A stretch of 64,000 bases of DNA, taken from contig NZ_SRKY01000001.1 of NCBI RefSeq assembly GCF_004803475.1, positions 1,054,001-1,118,000 on the forward strand. Reading direction: 5' to 3'. Below, one piece after another: positions 35,299 through 44,771 of this stretch. The position numbers and the translations under genes are program-made. This stretch comes from Aliishimia ponticola (lineage in GTDB: Bacteria > Pseudomonadota > Alphaproteobacteria > Rhodobacterales > Rhodobacteraceae). The first letter of the stretch is position 1. Every line of letters starts with the position of its first letter. The notes under the pieces were generated by a model. That model did no database searches, had not been told where the DNA came from, and saw only the letters and a program-made list of their open reading frames with translations.

Positions 35299-36041
35299 TG
35301 CTGCGTGCTCTTTCTGTCTCCGTCCTCGCACTGGGGTTCGCCCTGCCCGCGCAGGCCTTCGATCCCGCCGCCATGTCGGATGCCGACAAAGAGGCGTTCG
35401 GCCAAGCGGTGCGGTCCTATCTCATTGAAAATCCGCAAGTCATCATGGAAGCGGTTGCCGTTTTGGAACAGCAGCAGGCCGAAGCGCAGGCCGCGGCGGA
35501 ACAATCGCTGGTGTCCGACAATGCGGCGGCGATCTTTGATGACGGCTATTCCTTTGTTGGCGGCAATCCCGACGGCGATATCACATTGGTCGAATTCCTT
35601 GACTACCGCTGCGGCTATTGCCGGAAGTCGCATCCCGAAGTGGCAAAGCTGGTCGAGACCGACAAGAATATCCGCCTGATCCGCAAGGAGTTCCCGATCC
35701 TGGGCGAGCAATCTTTGCTGGCCTCGCGTTTCGCCATCGCCACCAAGCAGGTCGCCGGGTCCGACGCCTACAAGCAGGTATCCGACGCGATGATGACCTT
35801 CGATGGGGAATTCTCCAACGCGACGCTGACGCGCATCGCCAATGGCTTCGGTCTGGATGCGCAGGCCATCACCGCGCGCATGAATGACGACAGTGTGACT
35901 GACGAAATCCGCCAGACCCGCGCGCTGGCGCAACTGCTGCAAATCACCGGCACACCGACCTTCGTGGTGCAGGACGAGATGATCCGCGGCTATGTGCCCT
36001 ATGACCAACTGACCGTGATCGTGGACGACAAGCGCGGCTAA
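35298..36041 (+). CDS. DsbA-family thiol:disulfide oxidoreductase
   Basis: 247 aa periplasmic protein: signal peptide to AQA, an N-terminal helical ScsC-like segment (AMSDADKEAFGQAVRSYL...), then a thioredoxin fold with the redox motif CGYC in DYRCGYCRKSHPE and cis-Pro in ITGTPTFVV. Probably oxidises or isomerises disulfides in exported proteins. AAAGGA precedes the ATG, which overlaps the protease stop by one base. Confidence 0.9.
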   Translation: MLRALSVSVLALGFALPAQAFDPAAMSDADKEAFGQAVRSYLIENPQVIMEAVAVLEQQQAEAQAAAEQSLVSDNAAAIFDDGYSFVGGNPDGDITLVEFLDYRCGYCRKSHPEVAKLVETDKNIRLIRKEFPILGEQSLLASRFAIATKQVAGSDAYKQVSDAMMTFDGEFSNATLTRIANGFGLDAQAITARMNDDSVTDEIRQTRALAQLLQITGTPTFVVQDEMIRGYVPYDQLTVIVDDKRG

Positions 36042-36069
36042 CTGCGCCGCCCGACACGCAGAAAACCGG

Positions 36070-36090
36070 CGGCCCCGTGCCTTGGGGCCG
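36070..36090 (-). terminator. Stem-loop at the end of the sensor kinase gene
   Basis: CGGCCCC (36070-36076) pairs with GGGGCCG (36084-36090), loop 7. On the minus strand the hairpin is followed within five bases by TTTT, fitting an intrinsic terminator for the kinase gene; it also ends the convergent DsbA gene. Confidence 0.55.
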
Positions 36091-37491
36091 TCACGTCGAC
36101 GCGCTTTGCTCCACCACCGGAATATAAAGCCGCACGATCGTACCCTCGCCCAAACGGCTTTTGATCTCCAACGCGCCGCCCGATTGCTCTGCAAAACCCT
36201 TGACCATCGACAGCCCAAGGCCAGAGCCTTCGCCCACCGTCTTGGTGGTAAAGAACGGCTCTGTCACCAAAGGCAGCGTGGCCGGGGCGATCCCCTCACC
36301 CGTATCGCGCATCTGCATCACCACATACTGGCCCGGCGCAAGGTGAAGGCCTTCCACTTGCTCTGAGCGCTGGATGCCGATGTCGCGCGCGGACAGTTCC
36401 AACGTGCCGCCGTCGGGCATCGCGTCGCGGGCATTGAGCGCCAGATTGACCAGCACGGTTTCCAGCTTGCCCGGATCAAGGCGCACATTGCCCAGCCCTT
36501 CGGGCGGCGGGACGACCTCGACCCAGATCGAGGGCGGCAAAATCCGCAGCAGGAAGCTGCGCAGCTTCCTCATCTCGTTGGCGATATCAACGTCGCGCGG
36601 CGTCAACACCGACTGGCGCGAAAAGCTCAAAAGCTGCGCCGTCAGACGTGCGGCGCGCCGTCCGGCATGTTCCGCCTCTGCCAGCAGCGCCTCCCGCTCT
36701 GCATCCTCTTTGGTCAGGCGCGACAATTCGATACTGCCCAGGATCACGGTCAGCAAATTGTTGAAATCATGCGAAACCCCGCCGGTCAGGCGGCCAATCG
36801 CCTCCATCTTGGAGCGTTCCTGTTCCGACAAACGCGCCGCGTCCAAACGCCGACGAAACCGGACAATCACCCCGGCGCAATTGACGAAGTACAGCATCAT
36901 CCCCGCGCAGCAGAGCGCAAAGACCAGTACCCGCATGGACAGCCCATGGGTCATCGCTTCCATCGCTACAAGACAGATGACCCCCAACATTGCCCACAAC
37001 ACATCCCAGTTGATCAGGATCGGCGCCACCGCCCGCACCGTGAGCATGTTGAAAAGGTTACTGCACAGCAGCATCATCGCCAGAACCTGCAGGAACGGCT
37101 CGTCGCTGGCCCACAGCGTCAAGGTCGACAATACGATCAGCGACATCGGCAAGGACGCGACAAGCCCGTATGTCATGAAGCCAGCGCGGCTGGTCTCGAA
37201 CGGGGCATGGCGCATGATCCAGGCCACCGCCAGATTGGCGACGAAATAGATGGCGAAATGGATCAGAAAGACCGGCTGTTCCAGCCAGACGCCCACTGCA
37301 AGGGCCATGATGCCCAACAGACCAAGGCGCACCTGAATTTCCCGCCGGTCGAGCCGGTGGAATTTCTTCATACCCGTCAGGTCATATGCCGTGCTGTGCA
37401 GAGTGTCATCTGCGTCCTGAGCCGCGCCTGTCGGCGCGCCGGTGGATATGTCGCTACTCGGCGGCACGATCAACCGATTGGGCGGCGGCAT
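36091..37491 (-). CDS. Membrane sensor histidine kinase (hybrid-free)
   Basis: 466 aa. About six membrane helices between residues 55 and 210 ([53 protein letters not shown]), a HisKA domain with the phospho-His in [16 protein letters not shown], and a HATPase domain with N box [14 protein letters not shown]1 DTGEGI and G2 [13 protein letters not shown]. No response regulator is adjacent. The start is uncertain: ATG 37491 overlaps the ispG 3' end by 38 bases and follows AAGGCGG, while ATG 37371 would remove a disordered 40-residue tail. Confidence 0.87.
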   Translation of the reverse strand: MPPPNRLIVPPSSDISTGAPTGAAQDADDTLHSTAYDLTGMKKFHRLDRREIQVRLGLLGIMALAVGVWLEQPVFLIHFAIYFVANLAVAWIMRHAPFETSRAGFMTYGLVASLPMSLIVLSTLTLWASDEPFLQVLAMMLLCSNLFNMLTVRAVAPILINWDVLWAMLGVICLVAMEAMTHGLSMRVLVFALCCAGMMLYFVNCAGVIVRFRRRLDAARLSEQERSKMEAIGRLTGGVSHDFNNLLTVILGSIELSRLTKEDAEREALLAEAEHAGRRAARLTAQLLSFSRQSVLTPRDVDIANEMRKLRSFLLRILPPSIWVEVVPPPEGLGNVRLDPGKLETVLVNLALNARDAMPDGGTLELSARDIGIQRSEQVEGLHLAPGQYVVMQMRDTGEGIAPATLPLVTEPFFTTKTVGEGSGLGLSMVKGFAEQSGGALEIKSRLGEGTIVRLYIPVVEQSAST

Positions 37492-38587
37492 CGATCTCAG
37501 CCGCCTTGGCTTCGACCTGCTCCACGATGTGATCGATCATCGCCGCGTTATCGACCTTGTGGCTTTGCTTGCCCGCCAGATAGACCATGCCATGCCCTGC
37601 CCCGCCGCCGGTGAAACCGACATCGGTCATCAAGGCCTCGCCCGGACCATTCACCACACAGCCGATGATCGACAGGCTCATGGGCGTCTTGATATGTTCC
37701 AACCGCTTTTCAAGCGCTTCGACAGTCTTGATCACGTCAAAGCCCTGACGCGCGCAGGATGGGCAGGAAATGATGTTCACGCCCCGATGGCGCAAGCCCA
37801 GCGATTTGAGGATTTCATACCCGACCTTCACTTCTTCTACCGGATCGGCAGAAAGGCTGACCCGGATCGTGTCGCCAATCCCCATCCACAGCAGATTGCC
37901 CAGACCGATGGCCGATTTGATCGTCCCCGACATCAGCCCGCCCGCTTCGGTGATCCCAAGGTGGATCGGCGCATCCGTCGCCTCTGCCAGCTTTTGATAG
38001 GCCGCCGTCGCCATGAAGACGTCGGACGCCTTGCAGGAGATTTTGAATTCGTGGAAATCGTTATCTTGCAGGATCTTGATGTGATCGAGCCCGGATTCCA
38101 CCATCGCGTCGGGGGTCGGTTCGCCGTATTTCTCCAGCAGGTGCTTTTCCAGGCTGCCCGCGTTCACCCCGATCCGGATCGAACAATTATGGTCGCGGGC
38201 CGCCTTGATCACTTCGCGCACACGGTCTTCGCTGCCGATATTGCCCGGATTGATCCGCAGACAGGCCGCGCCGGCCTCTGCCGCTTCGATCCCGCGTTTG
38301 TAGTGGAAATGAATATCCGCCACGATGGGCACCGGGCTTTCGCGGCAAATCTCTTTCATCGCGCGGGCGCTGTCTTCGTCCGGCACGGACACGCGAACGA
38401 TATCCGCCCCCGCATCCGCCGCCGCCTGTATCTGCGCGATGGTGCCCGCCACATCCGTCGTCAACGTGTTGGTCATTGTCTGCACCGTGATCGGTGCGTC
38501 GCCCCCGACAGGAACATTGCCAACCATGATCTGGCGGCTTTCCCGACGGTAAATATTACGCCAAGGACGAATATGGTTGAGCGACAT
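37454..38587 (-). CDS. ispG: 4-hydroxy-3-methylbut-2-enyl diphosphate synthase
   Basis: Seventh-step iron-sulfur enzyme of the non-mevalonate (MEP) isoprenoid pathway. 377 aa. TIM barrel N-terminal part ([40 protein letters not shown]) and a C-terminal [4Fe-4S] site in [12 protein letters not shown] with later [14 protein letters not shown] eight bases before ATG 38587 decides the start. Between rodZ and the sensor kinase on the minus strand. Confidence 0.95.
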   Translation of the reverse strand: MSLNHIRPWRNIYRRESRQIMVGNVPVGGDAPITVQTMTNTLTTDVAGTIAQIQAAADAGADIVRVSVPDEDSARAMKEICRESPVPIVADIHFHYKRGIEAAEAGAACLRINPGNIGSEDRVREVIKAARDHNCSIRIGVNAGSLEKHLLEKYGEPTPDAMVESGLDHIKILQDNDFHEFKISCKASDVFMATAAYQKLAEATDAPIHLGITEAGGLMSGTIKSAIGLGNLLWMGIGDTIRVSLSADPVEEVKVGYEILKSLGLRHRGVNIISCPSCARQGFDVIKTVEALEKRLEHIKTPMSLSIIGCVVNGPGEALMTDVGFTGGGAGHGMVYLAGKQSHKVDNAAMIDHIVEQVEAKAAEIDAAAQSVDRAAE

Positions 38588-38680
38588 CAAGCGGTCTCCC
38601 GGTGACTGGAAACAAAAAAAGCAGCGACACTCTCTGCCTTACACCGACACGCGCCCCACCTTCCAGTTCAGATATGAAAT

Positions 38681-39985
38681 TCAGTTGCCATGACAAGGGA
38701 GCTTGGGCAATTGCGTCGGCTCCAGTGTCGCGAACATACGGTTCAGCGCGCTATCCGCATCGGCGGGGTTCACGGACTGATATCTGTCAAGCAGCGCAAC
38801 GCGCTCCAACGCCACATTGGACGTCACTTCCCCGCGACCGCCAACAGGACCGTAACAATCGGTGCCCATTGCGAAATAGATCGCCCCAGCATTGCCGGTC
38901 CGCAGCGTGGGCGGGCCTTCCATGACGGGGATGTCATAGGTTTGACCGGGTTTCATCACGGTTTCGAACAGGGTGTTCCCCTCGGCCGAACGCACCCGCA
39001 CCCAGCTTTCCTCGGTCGCGACCATACGGATCGACGGGCCAAGGTCTTCGACCACCTGCGGCATCCGCTGCCCGTTCGGCGTGCCCGCTTCGGGCGATTG
39101 CAGCGCTTCGCCCAAGGCGGCGGTGACTGCGGAATTCAGATCATACGCCCCACCCGGCTGGGCTGCGGCACCGGGCCCCCGGCGCGCATTGGACCCAACC
39201 GCTGCGAAAGCGCCGGTTTCCTGCGGGTTCAGTGTGGCAATCGGTGCATCACGTGCCACCAGCACCGGCACATCCAGCGCCTGCGGGCGGTACAGCCGAT
39301 CCAGAGAGGCAGAGCGCGACACTTCCATGTTCGCACTTGCGGAAATCTCGGGGGAGACAGGATCAATCGCAGCCTGCACATTGGCCAGCGGGTCGATATC
39401 GGCAGCCACGACGGGCGCTTGTTCGACCGGCGCGACCTGCACCTTCTGCACTTCCTGCAACACAGTCCACGCGCCATAACCAATCGCCGAAATCAGCAAG
39501 GCCAGCACCGTGACGGACCCGATGGCCCCCGGTTCGATCCGCGACAGAACGCTTTCCCCGGTGGGAACGAAGGGCGTGGTCGGCGTGGCGAAAATATCTT
39601 TGCCGTCGCGCGGCTTCAGCCGGTCTTCGCGGCTTGGCTTGCGCAGGCCGGAGGCTTCCGCCGACATGCCATGCGCGACCTCAAAGCCGCTTTCCCGGCA
39701 AAAGGCATCAAAGGCCAGATCGGGATCCATGTTGAGATAGCGCGCATAGGACCGGACATAGCCTGCGATGAATCCCTGCGTTTCAAACGCGCCGGGATCA
39801 CAGTTTTCGATTGCGGCGATATAGGCGGCCTTGATGCGCAATTCGCGCTGCACATCGAGAAGCGATTTGCCCATGGTTGCGCGTTCGCCGCGCATGACGT
39901 CACCCAAACGCAGATCATAGTCGTCAAACCCCTTCGGAGCGACGTCTTCAACCTTTTCCAATTTGGATGATCTGCGCCCAATCAT
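38681..39985 (-). CDS. rodZ: RodZ-like cell-shape protein (HTH, one membrane helix, DUF4115)
   Basis: 434 aa. N-terminal cytoplasmic HTH_25 domain (GERATMGKSLLDVQRELRI, YIAAIENCDPGAFETQGFIAGYVRSYARYL split), a linker, one membrane helix (SVTVLALLISAIGYGAWTVL) and a periplasmic Pro/Ala-rich region ending in the DUF4115 beta domain (SWVRVRSAEGNTLFETVMKPG). This layout defines RodZ, which joins MreB to the wall-building complex. Placing next to ispG matches many alphaproteobacteria. Confidence 0.88.
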   Translation of the reverse strand: MIGRRSSKLEKVEDVAPKGFDDYDLRLGDVMRGERATMGKSLLDVQRELRIKAAYIAAIENCDPGAFETQGFIAGYVRSYARYLNMDPDLAFDAFCRESGFEVAHGMSAEASGLRKPSREDRLKPRDGKDIFATPTTPFVPTGESVLSRIEPGAIGSVTVLALLISAIGYGAWTVLQEVQKVQVAPVEQAPVVAADIDPLANVQAAIDPVSPEISASANMEVSRSASLDRLYRPQALDVPVLVARDAPIATLNPQETGAFAAVGSNARRGPGAAAQPGGAYDLNSAVTAALGEALQSPEAGTPNGQRMPQVVEDLGPSIRMVATEESWVRVRSAEGNTLFETVMKPGQTYDIPVMEGPPTLRTGNAGAIYFAMGTDCYGPVGGRGEVTSNVALERVALLDRYQSVNPADADSALNRMFATLEPTQLPKLPCHGN

Positions 39986-40074
39986 GCGCTTGCCCTATCC
40001 TCGTGTCCCCAACCTATACGCCTGTGAAATCTGCTTATGCCAGTCAGCAGATCTGCCTGTCGATTCGGCGCATG

Positions 40075-40105
40075 GCCTTTTGTTTAGGAAAACCTAACAC
40101 AAGGC
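40075..40105 (-). terminator. Stem-loop downstream of hemA
   Basis: Imperfect inverted repeat GCCTTTTGTTTAGG / CCTAACACAAGGC around a 4-A loop, with one bulged base. It follows the hemA stop on the minus strand and precedes rodZ. There is no T-run, so factor-independent termination is doubtful. Confidence 0.45.
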
Positions 40106-40130
40106 AAAGAAGATTTCACTATTGTGTAAT

Positions 40131-41354
40131 TTAGCCGGCTAATTCGGCACGATTTAGCGCACAATGTGACCAAAGCTCGTCCATAGCGTGTACGAGCGCG
40201 TCGATCTCTTTCGGACCGTGTACGGGTGATGGCGTAAAACGCAGACGTTCCGTGCCGCGTGGCACCGTCGGGAAATTGATCGGCTGAACGTAAATTCCGT
40301 GATCTTCCAATAGCATATCGGAAATGCTCTTGGTGTGAACCGGATTCCCGACGATCACCGGAACGATGTGGCTGCCATGATCGATCAGGGGCAAGCCCAA
40401 ACCTTTCAGGCGCATTTTAAGAATTTTCGCCTGCGTCTGATGCTGTTCGCGCAGCTCGGATGCGGATTTCAAGAATCGCACCGATGCCGCCGCACCCGCC
40501 GCAACCGAAGGCGTCAGCGAGGTGGTAAAGATGAAGCCCGGCGCGTAAGAGCGCACCGCGTCACACATTTTTTCAGATGCGGCGATATACCCGCCCATGA
40601 CACCATAGGCTTTGGCCAAGGTGCCATTGATGATGTCGATCCGATGCGCCAGCCGGTCACGTTCCGTCACGCCGCCCCCGCGCGGGCCATACATGCCCAC
40701 CGCGTGCACCTCGTCGATATAGGTCAGCGCGCCGAATTCATCGGCAAGGTCGCAAATCTCTTCAATCGGGCCGAAATCGCCATCCATCGAATAGACCGAC
40801 TCGAATGCGATCAATTTCGGCGCAGCCGGATCATCCGCCGCCAGCAATTCGCGCAGATGCGCCACGTCGTTATGGCGGAAAATCCGTTTGGCCCCGCCAT
40901 TGCGGCGCACGCCTTCGATCATCGAAGCGTGATTGAGCGCATCCGAATAGATGATCAGACCGGGAAACAGCTTGGGCAACGTCGACAGCGTCGCATCATT
41001 GGCGATATAGGCAGAGGTGAAAAGCAGCGCCGCTTCCTTGCCATGCAGATCGGCCAGTTCCGCCTCAAGCCGCTTGTGATAGACCGTCGTGCCAGAGATA
41101 TTCCGCGTCCCGCCCGAACCTGCCCCGGTGGCATCGATCGCTTCGTGCATCGCTTCCAGAACGACCGGATTCTGGCCCATTCCCAGATAATCGTTGCCGC
41201 ACCAAACGGTAATCGGACGCTCCGTCCCGTCGGGCCGCGTCCAGACCGCATGGGGGAAATGCCCGCGGCGGCGCTCGATATCGATGAAGGTCCGGTAGCG
41301 TCCTTCGTCGTGCAGGCGGTTCAGCGCGTCATCCAGCCGGGTCTCGTAGGTCAA
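40131..41354 (-). CDS. hemA: 5-aminolevulinate synthase
   Basis: Condenses glycine and succinyl-CoA to 5-aminolevulinate, the first step of heme (and, where present, bacteriochlorophyll) synthesis by the C4 pathway, characteristic of alphaproteobacteria. 407 aa, PLP enzyme. Features include [11 protein letters not shown] near the N terminus, glycine-rich [47 protein letters not shown] and the PLP Lys in [14 protein letters not shown]. An Irr-like palindrome lies immediately upstream. Confidence 0.96.
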   Translation of the reverse strand: MTYETRLDDALNRLHDEGRYRTFIDIERRRGHFPHAVWTRPDGTERPITVWCGNDYLGMGQNPVVLEAMHEAIDATGAGSGGTRNISGTTVYHKRLEAELADLHGKEAALLFTSAYIANDATLSTLPKLFPGLIIYSDALNHASMIEGVRRNGGAKRIFRHNDVAHLRELLAADDPAAPKLIAFESVYSMDGDFGPIEEICDLADEFGALTYIDEVHAVGMYGPRGGGVTERDRLAHRIDIINGTLAKAYGVMGGYIAASEKMCDAVRSYAPGFIFTTSLTPSVAAGAAASVRFLKSASELREQHQTQAKILKMRLKGLGLPLIDHGSHIVPVIVGNPVHTKSISDMLLEDHGIYVQPINFPTVPRGTERLRFTPSPVHGPKEIDALVHAMDELWSHCALNRAELAG

Positions 41355-41379
41355 CAGTCTCTCCTCGCAGCACGAAGAC

Positions 41380-41406
41380 TTAGAATAGTTCTCGGTTTGG
41401 AACTAT
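41380..41406. promoter_or_regulatory. Nested palindrome upstream of hemA, Irr/ICE-box-like
   Basis: A perfect 7-bp inverted repeat ATAGTTC (41385-41391) and GAACTAT (41400-41406) with 8-base spacer lies 30 bases from the hemA start. Overlapping it, 41380-41394 reads TTAGAA-TAG-TTCTCG, which fits the alphaproteobacterial iron-control element TTAGAA-N3-TTCTAA except for the last two bases. Irr controls heme synthesis genes in related bacteria; binding here is inferred. Confidence 0.45.
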
Positions 41407-41581
41407 CTAGCGGCAAAAGTCCGGGCGATCAACGCATTGGCGCCGGACATCGGGTCGCATCCGAAGGTTGGACCATAAGGCACATGCGGGAAAGTGGGGA
41501 AATCCGGACCCAGCGCCAGCCCCGGTTGCCTTTCCCGTCCGCGCGGCGCTAGCTTCGCGCAGCAGTAACCCCGGAGAAACC

Positions 41582-42967
41582 ATGACCCTCGAAAATACCC
41601 TCAGCCGCATCGACACCGATCTGGACGCGGCCCTGGAGCGTCTGAAAACCTTCCTCGCGATTCCCTCGATTTCGACCGATCCCGCCTACAAGCCCGACTG
41701 CGACCGCGCCGCCGATTGGCTGGTGGCCAATCTGCAAGAAATCGGCATCGACGCGCAAAAGCGGCCGACCCCCGGTCAGCCCATGGTCACCGCGCATGTG
41801 GACGGCCCCGAAGACGCGCCGCATCTGCTGTTTTACGGGCATTACGACGTGCAGCCCGTTGACCCGCTGGAGCTTTGGACCCAGCCCCCGTTCGAGCCGA
41901 TTATCGCGGACGGCCCCAATGGCCGCATCATCCAGGCGCGTGGGGCATCGGACGACAAGGGCCAGTTGATGACCTTTGTCGAAGCCTGCCGGGCGTGGAA
42001 GGCTGAACATGGCACGCTGCCCTTCCGCATTACCTTCTTCTTCGAGGGAGAAGAGGAATCCGGCTCGCCCTCGCTGGTGCCCTTCATGGAAGAACACGCG
42101 GACGAGCTGCGCGCCGATCTGGCGCTGATCTGCGACACCGGCATGGTCGCGCCCGGCGTGCCCTCTATCGCCAGCCAACTGCGCGGCATGTTGAAAGACG
42201 AATTCACCCTGATCGGCCCCGCGCGCGATCTGCATTCGGGCCATTACGGCGGTCCCGGCCTCAACCCGCTGCGCGAGATGGCGCATATCATCGCCTCGTT
42301 CCATGACCCGGAAACCGGCGCGGTGGCGGTCGAAGGGTTCTATGAAGGCGTCGAAGACATCTCGGACGAGCTGCGCCGCCAGTGGGAGGGCTGCGGCTTT
42401 GACGAGAAAGATTACCTGGGTGCGGCGGGATACAGCGTCGCCCACGGGGAAAAGGCCTATAGCACCTTGGAACAGCAATGGGCGCGCCCCACGCTGGAAA
42501 TCAACGGGCTCTGGGGCGGCTATCAGGGCGCGGGTACAAAGACCGTGATCCCGAGCGAGGCACATTGCAAGCTGACCTGCCGCCTCGTGGGCGATATGGA
42601 CCCGGACGCGCTGCGCCTGAAAATCCGCAAACACGTGGAAGACCGCCTGCCGGCCGATTGCACGGTGCGCTGGGATCAATCGCTGGATGGGTCCAAAGCC
42701 TCTGTCATGGATGTAACCCGCCCCGAATTCGAACGCGCTCGCACCGCATTGACCGACGAATGGGAGCGTGAAGCCGTATTCACCGGCATGGGCGGTTCGA
42801 TCCCGATTGCGGGCTTCTTCAAGTCGATCCTGGGCATGGATTCGATGCTGATCGGCTTTGCCAACGAGGACGACTCGATCCACAGCCCGAACGAGAAATA
42901 CGATGTGGAAAGCTTCCACCGCGGCATCCGCAGCTGGGCGCGGATCATGGACAAGTTGAGCGGCTGA
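41582..42967 (+). CDS. M20-family dipeptidase/peptidase
   Basis: 461 aa zinc peptidase of the carnosinase/ArgE clan. Metal site residues: HYDVQPVDP, RGASDDKGQ, FEGEEESGSPS, ICDTG and the terminal His in DSIHSPNEKYD. The lid domain contains LHSGHYGGPGLNP. GGAG ten bases before ATG 41582 gives the start. Probably digests small peptides in the cytoplasm. It is divergent from hemA. Confidence 0.9.
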   Translation: MTLENTLSRIDTDLDAALERLKTFLAIPSISTDPAYKPDCDRAADWLVANLQEIGIDAQKRPTPGQPMVTAHVDGPEDAPHLLFYGHYDVQPVDPLELWTQPPFEPIIADGPNGRIIQARGASDDKGQLMTFVEACRAWKAEHGTLPFRITFFFEGEEESGSPSLVPFMEEHADELRADLALICDTGMVAPGVPSIASQLRGMLKDEFTLIGPARDLHSGHYGGPGLNPLREMAHIIASFHDPETGAVAVEGFYEGVEDISDELRRQWEGCGFDEKDYLGAAGYSVAHGEKAYSTLEQQWARPTLEINGLWGGYQGAGTKTVIPSEAHCKLTCRLVGDMDPDALRLKIRKHVEDRLPADCTVRWDQSLDGSKASVMDVTRPEFERARTALTDEWEREAVFTGMGGSIPIAGFFKSILGMDSMLIGFANEDDSIHSPNEKYDVESFHRGIRSWARIMDKLSG

Positions 42968-42980
42968 CACCCCAGAGGGG

Positions 42981-43026
42981 GCGGAAACCGACACGGTTTC
43001 CGCTCCGATTTCCGTGCCGGAAATCG
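42981..43026 (-). repeat. Two-hairpin intergenic element, copy 2 (inverted)
   Basis: Hairpins GCGGAAACCG/CGGTTTCCGC (42981-42990 with 42994-43003, loop ACA) and CGATTTCCG/CGGAAATCG (43006-43014 with 43018-43026, loop TGC). Its reverse complement lines up base for base with 4058-4104; where stems differ the partner base changes too. Here it follows the M20 peptidase stop by 13 bases, so it could serve as its mRNA 3' end. Confidence 0.75.
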
Positions 43027-43170
43027 TTACACCGGATCACGAAGGTCTCCCCCGGCATGACGAGGCCGTGAGGGGGACTGCCGCAACGCGAGCGGTGCCA
43101 TTAGGCTATTGGAACCCGCCCGGTTCAGGGTGGGCAGACCCGGCTTAATGCCCGAACGAAGGATATTGCT

Positions 43171-43698
43171 ATGACCCGCATTCCGCTTTTCATCGCTGCC
43201 ACCGCCGTCAGCGTCCTGACCCTTGCCCAAACCGCCTTTGCCGGCCCGCAATATGTGGACGAGACAGGCTATGCCGCTTCCGGCTTCGACGTGGTCGCCT
43301 ATTTCGACCTTGAACAAAGCCCCGTCGGCCAGTCGCAGCCCGCCCCCATCGCGGGCAAAGCGGAATACACCGCCGAATATAACGGGGCCAAATTCGCGTT
43401 CTCTTCGGCTGAAAACCGCGACACCTTCCTTGCCGATCCTGACCGTTTCGCCCCGCAATATGATGGCCACTGCGCCTATGGCGTCGCCAAGGGTGGCAAG
43501 GTGCCGGGCAATCCGACCCTGTGGCGCATCGTCGATGACAAGCTCTATCTCAATGTCACCAAGAACGTCGTGACCTTCTGGGAAGAAGACATCCCCGGCA
43601 ACATCCAGACCGCCGAGGGCAATTGGGTGAGCCTTGAGCCGGACGCAGCTTCGGATCGGACCATTCCGAATTACAGCTCGCCCGCGCCGTCGAAATAA
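43171..43698 (+). CDS. Exported YHS-domain protein
   Basis: 175 aa. Signal peptide ending AQTAFA, then a YHS-like metal-associated domain (DVVAYFDLEQSP, GKAEYTAEYNGAKFAFSSAENRDTFLADPDRFAPQYDGHCAYGVAKG in order, residues 35-105) and a tail. YHS domains of this exported group are suspected to bind a metal ion such as copper; His and Cys in DGHCAYG are candidate ligands. The 144 bases upstream are GC-rich with several imperfect hairpins but hold no gene. Confidence 0.82.
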   Translation: MTRIPLFIAATAVSVLTLAQTAFAGPQYVDETGYAASGFDVVAYFDLEQSPVGQSQPAPIAGKAEYTAEYNGAKFAFSSAENRDTFLADPDRFAPQYDGHCAYGVAKGGKVPGNPTLWRIVDDKLYLNVTKNVVTFWEEDIPGNIQTAEGNWVSLEPDAASDRTIPNYSSPAPSK

Positions 43699-43739
43699 GC
43701 GATCCGGACGGCCGCCAGTTCAGGCGGAAATTGTTACAG

Positions 43740-43769
43740 GCCGCGCCCCGGCATCAAACGGGGCGCGGC
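43740..43769. terminator. 11-bp stem-loop between convergent genes
   Basis: GCCGCGCCCCG (43740-43750) pairs perfectly with CGGGGCGCGGC (43759-43769), loop GCATCAAA. It abuts the stop of the transporter gene and follows the YHS gene, so it probably ends both transcripts, though no T-run is present. Confidence 0.55.
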
Positions 43770-44707
43770 TACTTCCCGCGCTCGCGCCAGACAATATAGA
43801 CGCCCGCCAAGACGATGATCGCCGCGCCCAGAAAGACTGTCGGCTTCGGCCACTCGCCGAACACCGTCCAGCCCCAGAACAGCGAATAGATCAGCAACAG
43901 ATATTCGAAGGGCGCAACCACCGCCGCCGCCGCCATCCGGTAGGCCTGGCTCATCGAATAGCCCACGATCCCCGATAGCAGCCCAAGCCCGGCCAGAACC
44001 GGCAGATCCGCGCGCTCGGGCCAGACCCATGCGCGCAGCAGGAAGCGACTGCTCTCCGATATGCCCTCCTGCGCCGCGAAACGGCCATCACCCGCGATCA
44101 GATAGACCGCCAGCGAGGACAGGATGAACGCCGCCTGCAAGTTGAACGCCAGAACCGACGCCGGGGCCGCCGCGCCCAGTTTGCGCGTCAGCACCGATGT
44201 CACAGCATAGCCCGCTGCGGCCATCACCGGCAGCGCCGTGACCCAGCCAAGCCCCGCCGCGCTGTCCAGCTCCGGCCACAAGATCACCAGCACCCCGATG
44301 AAGCCGACGCTCACCGCCGCGATCCGGCGCGGACCGACCGCCTCGCCCAGAACCGGGATCGCCAGCAACGTGACAAACAGCGGCGCCACGAAGTAAATCG
44401 CAGAGGCCGTCGCCAAGGGCATTGCCACGATCGCGGCATAGAACGCCGAATTGGCGAAAACGATGCACAGCGCCCGCGCCACATGCAGCCCCGGCTGTTG
44501 CACCCGCAGCGCGGCAAACCCGCCCTCGAAACGCAGCAGCCCCACCGTGATGCAAATGCCGATCACCGACCGGATCAGCACGATCTCATGCAGCGGATAG
44601 CCGCCAGACAAGGCTTTGACCGCCATATCGTTGAGCGAGATGCAAAACATGCCAATCGACATGAACATGACCCCAAGCAGGGTCCGATGCTGTGCGCTGT
44701 TCTCCAT
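43769..44707 (-). CDS. DMT-superfamily (EamA) transporter
   Basis: 312 aa with ten hydrophobic helices in two EamA repeats, the hallmark of drug/metabolite transporters (first repeat VMFMSIGMFCISLNDMAVKALSGG split, second LPVMAAAGYAVTSVLTRKLG). Exports or imports a small metabolite; not further defined. The G-rich stretch before ATG 44707 is very close to the start, so a later Met is possible. Confidence 0.86.
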   Translation of the reverse strand: MENSAQHRTLLGVMFMSIGMFCISLNDMAVKALSGGYPLHEIVLIRSVIGICITVGLLRFEGGFAALRVQQPGLHVARALCIVFANSAFYAAIVAMPLATASAIYFVAPLFVTLLAIPVLGEAVGPRRIAAVSVGFIGVLVILWPELDSAAGLGWVTALPVMAAAGYAVTSVLTRKLGAAAPASVLAFNLQAAFILSSLAVYLIAGDGRFAAQEGISESSRFLLRAWVWPERADLPVLAGLGLLSGIVGYSMSQAYRMAAAAVVAPFEYLLLIYSLFWGWTVFGEWPKPTVFLGAAIIVLAGVYIVWRERGK

Positions 44708-44771
44708 CCCTCCCCTATCGGCGCGCAATCAAAGAACGTAAAGTGCCTGCGCACAGGGAGAGGGCACAAAA

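Noticed and set aside
43027-43170. Small RNA candidate before the YHS gene
   Set aside because: Several imperfect hairpins, but no promoter, T-run or match to an RNA family I know.
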